Shown here in pieces: positions 14,301 to 24,300 of a stretch of DNA of 64,000 nucleotides. A program made the position numbers and the translations under genes. Source of the DNA: Antedon mediterranea (Eukaryota > Echinodermata > Crinoidea > Comatulida > Antedonidae); assembly GCF_964355755.1 (NCBI RefSeq), contig NC_092679.1:5828001-5892000 (forward strand), in the 5' to 3' direction. Within the stretch, counting starts at the first letter, position 1; the number at the start of each line of letters is the position of its first letter. The notes under the pieces are model-generated. The model worked only from the letters and a program-made list of their open reading frames with translations. It was not told the origin of the DNA and ran no database searches.

Positions 14301-15270
14301 TGTCTCTGAATGCCCTGCATTGGCTGCTAAAAATACACTAGTTTCTCCTTCAAAAGTTCGGCCATCAATTTCTGTAAATAAAAATGTTTTATACAATCAT
14401 TTCATACCATACACAACACACAAAAAAACAGTAGGCCTATGGAGTATACATATTGCTGTACAATCAAGCCTGTAGTGAGAGGTTAAAAACAGACGAGGCA
14501 ATTAAGCACTTGTCAATTGTATGACCCACTATACGACCCCCGGAAGAGGTGCGTCATTTGTCCGATGTGTCATACCTTATGAATACCATGACGCATGCGT
14601 GTGCGTCAAAAATGTGAATTAAGTGTCCATGATGCACCCATTTTGATGCACTGTGACCATGTTGGTGGGTGGTAAAGTGACGGACATTGACCCACCATTG
14701 TTCATTGATGTGACGTACCATCTAGGTTTTTTGACGCACCCCTGCGTCAGTAATTAATTGTAAATGACGCACCCATGATGCATCTCTTCCGGGGGTCGTA
14801 TAGTGGGTTAAACAATTGACAAGTGCATTAAGATTCTTTAAATATACAGTAACTATTAATATAAAACATGACATAATGTGCTGGGGAATTGGAGGGGTGG
14901 GAGAGGTAAAAATTTAAAAAGCCTGTTGGCTACAGCCCTTACAAAGGATTTTTATATAGTCTGGTTGAGAATTCAACATTGTAAAATAAAGTTCTAAACT
15001 TAAGCTATATGCAAAACATTGCAAAACTTAAGGGGAGGCTGGTGAACACTACACATGATTATCACCTGTACTGTCATGATTTAGCAACAACTTCAAGCAG
15101 TTAACATTGCCAGCCGCAGCTGCTTCATGTACAGGAAACCAGCCTCGATTGTCCGATATGTTTACACGACAACCCTTATCTATTAGTTTACTCAGTGTGT
15201 CTGCATCACCTGCCTTGACTGCTGAGCCTACAGTGGAGCAGCGATCTGGATATGCCTCTTTGAAATCCAT
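5376..15270 (-). CDS. ASB3: Ankyrin repeat and SOCS box protein 3 (ASB3)
   Basis: Six coding exons on the minus strand: 15270-15066, 14371-14228, 13638-13390, 11304-11133, 10861-10194 and 5548-5376. They sum to 537 codons including stop, with every splice phase consistent. The first coding exon belongs to an exon starting near 15281, so a 5' UTR exon is expected upstream. The start MDFKEAYPDRCSTVG matches the characteristic ASB3 N-terminus. Ankyrin repeats follow (NRGWFPVHEAA, TPTFVAAQYG, TALHIAAQEGH). The last exon encodes a SOCS box (LQHLCRLAIREIL... YLLYED), which in this family binds Elongin B/C and Cullin-5 to make a ubiquitin ligase; the ankyrin repeats recruit substrate. Length fits the roughly 518-residue vertebrate protein. 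The 4.6-kb last intron contains a foldback element. Confidence 0.93.
5892..10075. mobile_element. Large foldback element with 1.6-1.8-kb inverted arms
   Basis: The left arm (about 5892-7490) and right arm (about 8262-10075) are reverse complements over nearly their whole lengths. Outer ends include gaagcatttttgggtagaag and its complement near 10030; inner ends meet at cctccaacaagcgatgcag. Each arm carries an array of about 70-bp units built on ccatcaatatgatggattat (about 6700-7080 left; longer, about 8680-9250, right). The unique centre (7490-8260) and inner arm parts hold gene remnants. Outermost 35 bp of the left arm are degenerate. A partial second copy lies at 23226-24264. Confidence 0.85.
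7545..8595 (+). pseudogene. Element-borne gene remnant (nuclease-like ADTR/GCDT region plus Cys-rich end)
   Basis: Plus-strand frames, broken by frameshifts and stops, give in order: HEESDTRLVM (about 7780), TVVVASRDTDVLVILVSHY (about 7830), a TGTSKKRKY segment, FHTISGCDTTSY (about 8000), then LPPTSDAVHQHIKRAHFQ (8281 on), LPSPTYFGWEL and a Cys-rich end CRCKKSKLPC. I recognise this as the pattern of multicopy uncharacterised invertebrate proteins with an acidic PIN/FEN-like core; the nuclease assignment is inference. A short palindromic insert (8037-8088) splits GCDTTSY from the following GHSKASAWE. An inverted partial copy of the C-terminal part sits at 7490-7210 in the left arm. Confidence 0.6.
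11410..11595. repeat. 24-bp tandem repeat
   Basis: Seven to eight copies of tttttaacttttatacaatcag-type units in an ASB3 intron. The reverse strand reads DCIKVKNS repeats, but there is no splice or family support for coding. Confidence 0.85.
11635..12232. mobile_element. Non-autonomous repeat with cctccgcc/ggcggagg ends
   Basis: The left end acctccgccaaggaggtta and right end taggcggaggtttgtactct plus taccctctagtta are recognisable as a repeat widespread in animal genomes. The interior has a (tgtgtttg)n tract, two copies of a cacagttt..gatccgattct..accaaa segment (about 11733 and 11872), a poly-A stretch and an embedded tRNA-like sequence. I cannot assign a superfamily. Confidence 0.6.
12010..12081 (-). 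other. tRNA-like pseudogene (SINE head)
   Basis: Read on the minus strand, it has an A-box-like tggtgtaatggttat and a B-box-like ggttcaagttcc, with acceptor ends gacagtg and cactgag that pair at five positions. The T-arm and anticodon stem do not fold well, so it is a tRNA-derived relic and not a working tRNA gene. Confidence 0.5.
12277..12585. repeat. 51-bp tandem repeat, six copies
   Basis: Six almost identical copies of a unit beginning tatcgtcctagttgacaggg. Only two or three bases differ across the array (for example cacag/catag), which points to recent expansion. It lies in an ASB3 intron. Confidence 0.95.
12820..13110. mobile_element. Foldback MITE
   Basis: Inverted arms of about 110 bp surround a 40-bp loop (about 12961-13000). 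The outer ends are gccataataagcggaggtcc and ggacctccgcttataatggc. The inner arm parts (ccaactttttttgttagcta and complement) are perfect. It lies in an ASB3 intron. Confidence 0.85.
13869..13955 (+). mobile_element. LINE reverse-transcriptase C-terminal scrap
   Basis: A short open stretch reads VEVFEAKLDKYLSNKDFQYH before a stop. It resembles the C-terminal end of CR1-like reverse transcriptases, where a 'F...LDKYL' segment is usual. Too short for clade assignment. Confidence 0.45.
14498..14832. mobile_element. MITE with about 60-bp terminal inverted repeats
   Basis: The ends gcacttgtcaattgt and acaattgacaagtgc are perfect inverted repeats, each flanked by attaa, a likely target-site duplication. 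Similarity continues inward (acgacccccggaagag and complement). The core has several tgacgcac words in both orientations. It lies in an ASB3 intron. Confidence 0.85.
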
Positions 15271-16097
15271 GGCACCAAACACTGGTTTAAAATAACACGA
15301 AAAAAAGGAAAAATGTTATTGTACTCACACTTTATACATGGATGAAGTGCAGGGAGTTCTAATTAGTAACTCGCTGGATGTAGGAAGGCCAATGAATTTT
15401 GTTGTAAAATATTCAGGGATGTACTAATCCTTAACTATAATATTATATTAGTTTAGGTACAAACTTGTACATTTAATATTTGCAATCCAATGAGTAGAGA
15501 AGGGATGTAAAAAAATATAGCTCATTTTTTTGTAAATCATACAGTTTTTTTTTACTTTTGTTTTCCCTCATAAAGGGCTATTATTAGTGCAACGTAAACA
15601 TTCAGGTTGGTCACATGAATCTTTTTGTCTTGATTGGTCGAATTGGACCTGATCATTGGACCAAAAGGGGGGAGATATACCTCCCTGGTTTCTAGCACAG
15701 TAGTAGAGCCTATATATGCCTAGTTAGTGGGCCTATTAATATATTGCTACAGCCCCCCCCCCCTTCCCCCTAACTAATACAGAAGAATAGTAAAAGTAGT
15801 AGCAGTAGGCCACATTGCATTATACGCGACCGACTTGAAACGTGACGACCGAAATGATCGATAACTAGAGAGTAACGTCACTCCAGACTCTATCTAGCCT
15901 AGGCCTAGGCCTAGCCTAGTTAGAAGAACAAGCAAATTATTGTAGTAGGCTAATTATTGATAACATTTATCATGACATAATTATGATTTGTACACAAATT
16001 ACCTAGGCCTAGGTTATGTTTCTTGTTCACTGCTGGACAGTTTGGTGTATTTTGACTTATTAATGTAGGCTAGGCATGTTGTGCGTGTGACACTTCA

Positions 16098-16708
16098 TGA
16101 TGTACAGCAAAGAACTTATAACACAAGAATCTCGATCTCCTGTTCTTCAATTTGCATTCAAAACACAGTATCGGAAGTACAGGGTTAAAAGGTCAAACTG
16201 GGCGACGCCATTTCACAGCATGGAGCAGCGCCCCCTCCAACTAGGAAGTCAATTACTCTAACCCCCCTCCCCCTCCCTTCCTTTCCCCCCCCCCCTTCCC
16301 CCTCCCTTCCTTCCCCCTCCCCTTCCCCCTTCCTTCCCCTAGAGTATTAGCAGATCCCCTCTCTATGATTTTGACTTTCTAATTTGATGCGGGCGCCCTA
16401 CTCCATGGCCCACAATGGCGCCACCCATAGCTCTATTCTATCCCACAATGCCTTTCAAAATTGTTACGCGCTTCGGACTAGTCTGGGCTGCTCCAGACGG
16501 AGTTTTGTCTTAATATTAGTAAAAATATAAATATTTTTGCACATATGGCGTTTCATACGTGTATTACTTGAGTTTGGATACTCCAACAGAAAAATCGCGG
16601 TCGAAATAAAAACAAATAAATATAAAAAAAGACAATAAATACAGACTTGGGGCAAGTCTAGCTTCGGACGAACAGGAGATTCTTGTGTAATAAGTTCTTT
16701 GATGTACA
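16098..16708. repeat. Inverted repeat pair 570 bp apart
   Basis: The left copy (16098-16142: tgatgtacagcaaagaactt, acacaagaatctc) and right copy (16668-16708) are imperfect reverse complements of about 42 bp. They enclose the GC-rich and pyrimidine-rich segment. This could be the ends of an element or an inverted duplication in the promoter region. Confidence 0.55.
16258..16345. repeat. C/T-rich tract
   Basis: An almost pure pyrimidine run on the plus strand (ccccctccccctcccttcc pattern) of about 85 bp, just inside the inverted repeat pair. Such tracts can adopt triplex-type structure; whether it matters here is unknown. Confidence 0.8.
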
Positions 16709-17985
16709 CTAACCACACTCTCTCAGCAGCTCTCTACACAGTGTAAACCTAATTCATGCATCGTGCGCACCATGTGATGACGTAATGATGCTGTTCTCTG
16801 TAACCTTATTATAACGTTTATGTAGATTTAAGTCGTATCTTTTTTTATTTTCAACATCATGTAGGCCTATAATTTTTTTTATTCGTTTTTATTACAAGCC
16901 CCAAACGGGTTTTTTCAAATAAAAAAGTATTTTTAATTGTGATCATGAAGAAATGACATTAGCAAAAAAAGAATAGAATAAGGAAATAATATTATTCCTC
17001 ATCGACATTATATTTATAAGTATTTTTAGGGCTGATATTATGATCGTGCTAGCAATAAATAATTATCAGAGGCGTGGCCAACAGTCACTGACACTCTGAT
17101 CAATCCGATTTTGATAATAATGTTTGACTCGGGCTAGCCCTATTATTTATATATTTATTCTGTCTTTATACTGAATGACACTTTCAGTGCTAAAAGCATT
17201 GATTTCCAAAGTGATTCAGTAGAGAACATTAGCAATTATTATAACAAAAATAATTCAAAGACTAACTAAAAGTAGTTTACATTAGTACATAAACACTCTA
17301 CAAAACATACAGTATATAGATGGAATCGTATACTATATTATATACTTAATTATATTCGTGTTGTCACTGATCATGATATTGTAATATTATATTTATCAGA
17401 AGCAGATATTTAAAGATACGACATACAACTGATAGCTATCTCCCCCTCTCCCAAAACAAAAACGACGAAAATCAAAAAAAGAACTTAGCAAAATATGAGT
17501 TGGGCCCTAAACGTAAAATTCAAATTACCGCAATAAAAACATATTTAGAATAGCTTCCTATAATGTATGATTATTTATATCTACTGAAGATACCATGGCA
17601 ACTTTTTTGCTTGAATACACTCCGATTCAATCATTCATTCAGTTTATGAAAGCGGTGACCATGGCTACATGATTATTGATGTCATGCTCCAATGATTATA
17701 CTACGCCATTAGTCGAAACAAACCCTAATTAAAACCTCTTACCCGCAGCCAAATACCTCACCTTTTCAATCGAATACGAACGGTAAGCTATTTTTAATAG
17801 AATAGGCACATAAAACGTTCCCAACCAGGAGACAGTGGTTTAAGAGAAATCGATTATAGTTTATCTATATATATAGGCCAGCTATATAATAAAACATTTG
17901 TATTTTTCAATTTGAATTGTGAATGTTAGACATACATTACTATTAGTATAATTATTCTTTTGATACTAGAAGCTTTGTCCCAGTG

Positions 17986-20879
17986 ATGGGTACATCTAGA
18001 TCTTGTATACGAAACAAAGCCCAAGATATCATAATTGCACCGGACCCGCATAATATGGCAACACTCAACATGTCACAAATTGATAGCAAAATAGACAGTG
18101 GCATTTCACAAAATGACACCATAAATCTGCAGAAAGAAATTGTAAGCAGAAAAGGTCCAGACGTTGAAATAAAGAATTCAGATGATAAAACACAAACTAA
18201 TGTAGTTACCGAACCTGTACATGTTCCACAACGGCAGAAATATGTCAACAACAGGACCTCCAAGTTGTGTGAGCTCACCCTACCAGTTCATAAAAATGAA
18301 GTGTTACCTGAAGACAAAAAAGTACTGAACGAGCAAAAATCGAAACTTGAAACAGCGCTAAGTTCTCTTAAAATAGTTGATAATTTAGTCAATGACGAAG
18401 TTTTAGAAAGTTTAAATACCTGCAGAAATGTTTATATGGAGCCAACTATTCATTTGTACCGTCATATGCTTGGAAAACAGTTATGTGAACAAGGATTTCC
18501 AGAACTTTTTTGCAGCTTTTTGGCTAAACTTCAGAAGATAGACCTCTTTGACCCAAAGAACAAACTTGCAGCAGATATATATCAGAAAACGAAAGCTGTT
18601 GCTTGGAATTTCACAAATGTTTCAAGAGATTTCTGTATTGAACTGGGCAAAGCTGGTGCGATTTCATTATTGTTGGACAATTTAACACGGAAGGAATTCC
18701 TTCCATCAGAGATTACTGAACAATATGAGAAGCATATGAAAGGATGTTTAGGAATATTGAGTAACATGGTGCGACTCTCACCGAACAATAGATTGATAGC
18801 ACGAGAGAGTAATGCAGTGAAGCTTCTTCTTGACTATTCAAAAGTGGAATTTATTATGCTACAGGCAAAATGCTTCATCATCTTGTCGTTTCTTATAACT
18901 GAAGCAGAGATAACCCTTCTGGAGAACACTGGTAGCGTCATTAGATTTATTATAAATCTTCTGTCTAACTCTCTTACGTCAGAAAAGGGTCTTGCACGGG
19001 GATTCAGTACGTCTGAAATTCTATTAGCTTTAAACAATCTAGCACTACACGACAAAAACAAACTGAAAATTGTGGAATATGGAGGCCTAGCTCAGATAGC
19101 AATAGCCCTAAAATTACAGCAGCAGACTAATAACAAATCGGCAATACAAACACTGGCGGCGGAATTGACGTGGAAATTATCTTTTATGGAAGAAAATCGA
19201 GAGAACATTAAAACAGAGAAGGGTCTCATTGAAGGTAAGTTGGAGTTGGTTGTTTCTCAGTTGTATGATGATATTCCAATTCATTTCACCTTCCATCATT
19301 CTCTGGGGGAGGCGTTGTAATTATTGGTAACGTTTTCTATATAAATTATTGTTTAGCAATTACTCTTCTGAAGTCTTCGGCGCATGGTAAACTTAAAACA
19401 GCATGTTCCGGAGCCTTATGGGAAACATTCGAAGGTATATTTGAAGAAGCAGACGATTCATCTGATGAGCAGCAACAGACGACACATTTGAAGAAAGTGC
19501 CCCACGTGATGATTAGCTACCAATGGGATGTCCAGCCAAGAATTATCCAATTGAAGCAGAAACTTCAAAATGCTGGTTATAATGTTTGGATGGATATCGA
19601 CCAAATGGGTGAGATGGAATAGCAGGATCCCTTTTGACAGCTAAAATAAAATAATTAACTACATTTTGCTATATTTTGACAAACTATTGATATTGTCCCC
19701 ATTAAATTCATGAACACGCTATTGAATAATAGCAACGAAAACATACGTGCGCATGCGTATAATCGCAGTGCTCTTCTCGAAATATTTTTTTTACTGCAAT
19801 ATTTAACATTTTTTAGGCCTATGTAAACCCACCATGTTTTCGAAACTAGGTGCTAACATTTGAACGTATTATTTTTGTTTACAGAAGGTGATTTGTTAGG
19901 GGCAATGGCGTCTGCTGTTGAGAATGCAGTGGTTATGATAGCATGCATATCCCAAAAGTACAAGGACAGTACAAGTTGTCGAACAGGTTCGTGCTGCATT
20001 ATAAAGAAAGATATGTATTTATTAGTATGCATATTTCAAAAGCGTTAAATTTAGTTTGAATACTGGTAAGCAGAATAAAAAATTGATCTATCTTTTATTT
20101 AAATATATTCTTCACCAATATTTCTCATTTCAGAAGCAACATATGCTTATAAACAAAATAAACCAATTCTTCCGCTGATTGTGCAACACAATTATACGGC
20201 AGACGGATGGTTAGGAGCATTCATAGGTACTTTAAAATATTACCCTCTTTACAAAGATTCAATGGTTGCAACAGAATTCCAGAATATAAAAAGTGAGATT
20301 GGAGAACGGGGAAAAGTTAATTCGCCATGTAAAGGTAAATGTATTTTCAATACTGTTTTACACTAAGCAAGTACATTGACCAATTACAAGCAACTGCTGT
20401 TGGGATGATTTGTCACTTGTGATTGGTCAAAACTTTTTGCTATTCGTCCAACAATAGTAATTATATATGTTACATTGACTTCTGAAATGCGTTTACGCAC
20501 AACTATCTACTTCAGTCCATGGAATAGACTGAGTAAAATAAAAGTACTAATGTCCGTTTTGTTTTCTACAGATGTTTGTGGAGTTTGTACAACAGATTCT
20601 TCAACAATTCAACTACATTCTACACACAATGGTCCAGCTGGTCCAAGTGACGTTTCAAAATGGACATCAAAGCACGTCACTGATTGGTTGAAACGAAATA
20701 AAATGCCTGAAATATGTAATTCAATGAAAAATGTAAATGGAAAAATCCTAATACAGATGTATAAGATGTCAAATAAAGCTCCGGATTTTTTCTACAGCAG
20801 ACTAGAAAGAGATTTTAAAATGAACAATTTGATGCAAATATTGAAATTTTCGAACCTCATGGATGATTTATTTGAATAA
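17986..20879 (+). CDS. ARM-TIR-SAM protein, paralogue 1 (predicted membrane-tethered TIR NADase-like)
   Basis: Five exons (17986-19234, 19357-19608, 19885-19986, 20134-20334, 20572-20879) give 703 aa, all joined in phase 1. The start MGTSRSC has Gly2 and Ser6, the pattern for N-myristoylation. A polar linker (about 1-125) precedes an armadillo-like helical region (about 130-440: LGKAGAISLLLDNL, LGILSNMVRL, ILLALNNLA, SGALWETFEG). The TIR domain (about 466-580) starts VMISYQWDVQPRI and has GYNVWMDIDQM. Glu535, split by intron 3, lies in CRTEATYAYKQNKPILPL, the position of the catalytic glutamate in SARM1-type TIR domains. A SAM-like domain (about 630-700: VTDWLKRNKMPEI) ends the protein. The order differs from SARM1. 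NAD cleavage is inferred from the family, not shown. The frame stays open past the first donor to 19320; I end exon 1 at the GTAAGT. Confidence 0.85.
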
Positions 20880-21328
20880 ATTATGTAAGATTTTAACCAA
20901 ATAACTGAGCGTCCACATCCACATTTTGTAGGTCTCCATGCCCAAGTGATTATATAAACCACTAGTGACATTGCAACAGACCAACTTAACTATTTTCAGC
21001 AAGGCAATTAATTTCCTTGGTTATGGCTACTTTTTAATCTATCTAAAAATAAAATATTCGGATTAGTTCACATTTTTTCAGACAATGTATTCCTTTCTCT
21101 AAACATACTCATTACATTTTTTATTTTTCTATAATGACATATTCATTCATCAGTCGATAAATGAAACATTGACACATTTGAAACTCAGATTGGTTCAGAA
21201 TTCTCCAAGATGAGGTTTATTGAAGTTTCTCCATCGTAGGTAGTTTATTGCGAGTTATTCATACCATGTCCAAGATAGACTGCATGTGCATATTTTGGAT
21301 ATTTTGTTCAAAAGTGTTACGTCACAAA
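20880..21328. other. Spacer between ARM-TIR-SAM 1 and the truncated receptor gene
   Basis: A 450-bp AT-rich spacer with the 3' UTR of the TIR gene and the 5' UTR of the receptor gene. Nothing else is recognised. Confidence 0.5.
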
Positions 21329-24300
21329 ATGGAAATGTTAAAGTGTACATTGTTCTTCTATTTTGCAATATATTATGCTTTTGGTAAGTTAGAAAAATAA
21401 TATTAATACCGACATCAACTAAGTAATATTTGGTTATGACAGATTCTAAAATAGAAATCAGAAATAACAAGGCCATATACATGGCTGCAGTCGCGTACTT
21501 AAGTTAGTGTTGATCGACCAACCGACCGACCGAACAACCGACCGATTGAACAACCGACCGACATAGTGAGCTGTAGAGTCGCGTTGTACGCGTCTAAAAA
21601 TGTCGTTCAACATTACGACAGTATGCTTTCCATGCGAGTTTAACTGAAAAGACGAATGTGTCGTCTTTCACACCTTCGCCGGTCCGGCTCCGGCGAATAA
21701 AATTACATCTCAATGTTTCGTTTTCATTACTATTTCCACGCAAACCTGAACTGGAGGTGGAGCCGGAACCGAAGAATGTGTGATAGACGCTTAAAGATGT
21801 ATTGTCCCTCAAAAACATGAAATATAAAGATTAATAAAATTAGACTTTGAATAGATTTTTTGTGTTTTTAATAAAGTTAATCACTTCCGTAGAAAAACCC
21901 GGAAAAATTATTGTTTTCACTTATAAAATGACAAAATAAATGGTTAAATTCAACCAAAAACCTTTTGGCTGGCAGCCAATTTGACTATTTTTTGCTTTAA
22001 ATTACCGTTTTTTAGGTAAATACATTTTTTTTCAATCCAATTTTTGATCAAAGTGGATAACAATTAGGTAACATTAAAATATCATATTCAAAAAAAAAAA
22101 TTAAAATTATTTTTTTCAGGAGGACAATACATCTTTAATAAGTGGGAAACATTATTATTAGATTCTGGTAAGATCTTGTAATCTCAATTATGCTAAACAG
22201 TGCAAATGCTCCTGTGTTTAAAATGACTAAAGATGATTATTTTTTTTTAATTATTTTATCATTCAACAGCCACAACTATTTCGACCAGAATTGATAAATA
22301 AAAACACAATATAACAAATATATAAATGCTCTTACGATAATCAGAAACACCAAATAAGAAGGTTACAAACAGAAGAAAACAAGACCTATAAGCCCGGTAA
22401 TAGTAACATAGTAACATCTACCCATAACGGAGCAAAATAAATGTCGAAACTGCATTAAAATATAAATCGGATAAATTGTATTTTGGATCTTGTATCATTA
22501 TCTGAACTATCTTTCAAAGAGGAAAGGAGACGATAACATTTTTCCAGATATTAAATTGTAAAATATTAGATCTAAATATTATATATATATATTATATATA
22601 TTTGCTTAATATAACATATCAGTTATTTTCTATATTCCAAATTTTCTTATTCAGATTTATATTTCTCATGTAATTTATTTTATTTATTGGCTTTTGTTTT
22701 TCTTAAACTTTTCTGTTTTTGTTGTATTTTGTGTATTGTATCTGTTCTGACGGTCCCAAATGATCAGCAATTGCTGGATGGATTACCCTCATTAAATATT
22801 ATGGTTCAAATAAAAAAATAAAAATGTGTTATTATTTCTTTGTTTAATAGGCACTCAGTGCAATCTAAACCAGTTTCAGTGTGGACTTGGGAATTGTATA
22901 TCTGAAGGATACGTATGTAATGATCTATTTGATTGTGGTGATCTTAGTGATGAACGTGAATGCTGTAAGTATCTGTAGGCCTACTGCTTGGTTCCCACTG
23001 AAACACAACGCAAGTGAGCGTAACGTAAATAATTTGACCAATCACAACTAGTGGATTGTTGGAACTATGGCTTGTGATTGGTCAAATCACTTCTACTGCG
23101 CTTACGTCCTTGCGTTGTGTCCTATTGGGAACCAAACATAACTTATAGTTACACTAGATTTTTGTTTTCCATCGTTTACGTCAAATAAAAGCGAGCTTCC
23201 TTTATTAAGCGTGGTTCCCAATATAGACAGGTTCCATTTCTCAAAAAACGGCCTAGAAAACGAATCAAGAAGCATTTTTGGGTAGAAGCTGGGATCCACT
23301 TGATTTAGGATATTTCGACCTCGCTGATTTACGAATATGGCGGATCCCAAGCGAAATTCGGCCATCTAAGCCCTTAATTTGCATAATTAAAAATGGCGGC
23401 CATTTTTTATAATTACCCTATATATCGAGAACCACTAGTCACAGATAATTAATTTTGGTGTCAAAATGTTTTAAATATATGTTTTTTATATTCACTTTAA
23501 TGACACATTTTCTCAAAAATGGATGCAAGTCTTATTTCTGACATTTTGACCTTTGACCTTGATTTATCGTATCTCAGTAACCAATAATCGGAGAGACACG
23601 AAATAGGGCTCAAATTGTTCATAAACTATACATTTATATTTATTATAATGAAATGTTTTTACAAAAAATGGCCGATTCTACAACTATTGACCTTTGAACT
23701 ATTAGTCAAATATAATAATATAATAATAATATAACTTTGAAAATTGTGGTCTTATGAATTTTTGTTTCTTTTTAAATTGTTTAAAACATGTGTGTTTCTA
23801 TCCAGTCTAATTGCATATGTTGTACAAGAATGGCCGATAGTATGGTTATTGACCTTTTAACTACAGCATAGGCCTACTGTATACTAAATATAATATAATT
23901 GCATAACTATGAAATTATTTATACACAATAATAATTAGTAAAATTATAAAATTCACTGCCATCAAATATGATGTGTTATGATTTATATAGATTTTTAAAA
24001 AAAATTTGAATACGCATTAAGTTACATTTGTTGAAATTTGAAATTACCTGCCATCAATATGATGGAGTATGATTATAGATTTTCTAAAATGTGAACATGT
24101 CGGCTACATTTGGAAATTACCTGCCATCAATATGATGGATTATGATTATAGATTTAAAAAAGAATTTGAACACGTAAGCTACATTTGAAAATTACCTGCC
24201 ATCAATATGATGGATTATGATTATAGATTTTAAAAAGAATTTGAACACGTCAGCTACATTTGAAAATAATAGCGACGCAACGTAACGCAACCTACGTAAC

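Larger units (their letters stand above)
15290..17985. other. Divergent intergenic region between ASB3 and the first ARM-TIR-SAM gene
   Basis: No coding exon is recognised. It must hold the promoter of ASB3 (minus strand) and of the TIR gene (plus strand). Visible structure: C tracts near 15750, GC-rich segments with cgccatttt, aatggcgcc and cccacaatg words (16200-16460), a pyrimidine tract (16258-16345) and a pair of inverted repeats (16098-16142 and 16668-16708). An ASB3 5' UTR exon probably lies here but I could not place it. Confidence 0.55.

Noticed and set aside
16464-16718. 84-codon minus-strand frame in the ASB3 upstream region
   Set aside because: No similarity, and it overlaps the inverted repeat; ASB3 starts downstream at a recognised N-terminus.
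19235-19320. Extension of the first TIR exon to the stop at 19320
   Set aside because: A GTAAGT donor at 19235 joins in phase to the conserved next exon; paralogue 2 has its donor at the matching place.
17986-20879. Calling the ARM-TIR genes SARM1
   Set aside because: SARM1 has ARM-SAM-SAM-TIR; here TIR precedes one SAM and the N-terminus is of acylated type. Same broad family, not a clear orthologue.
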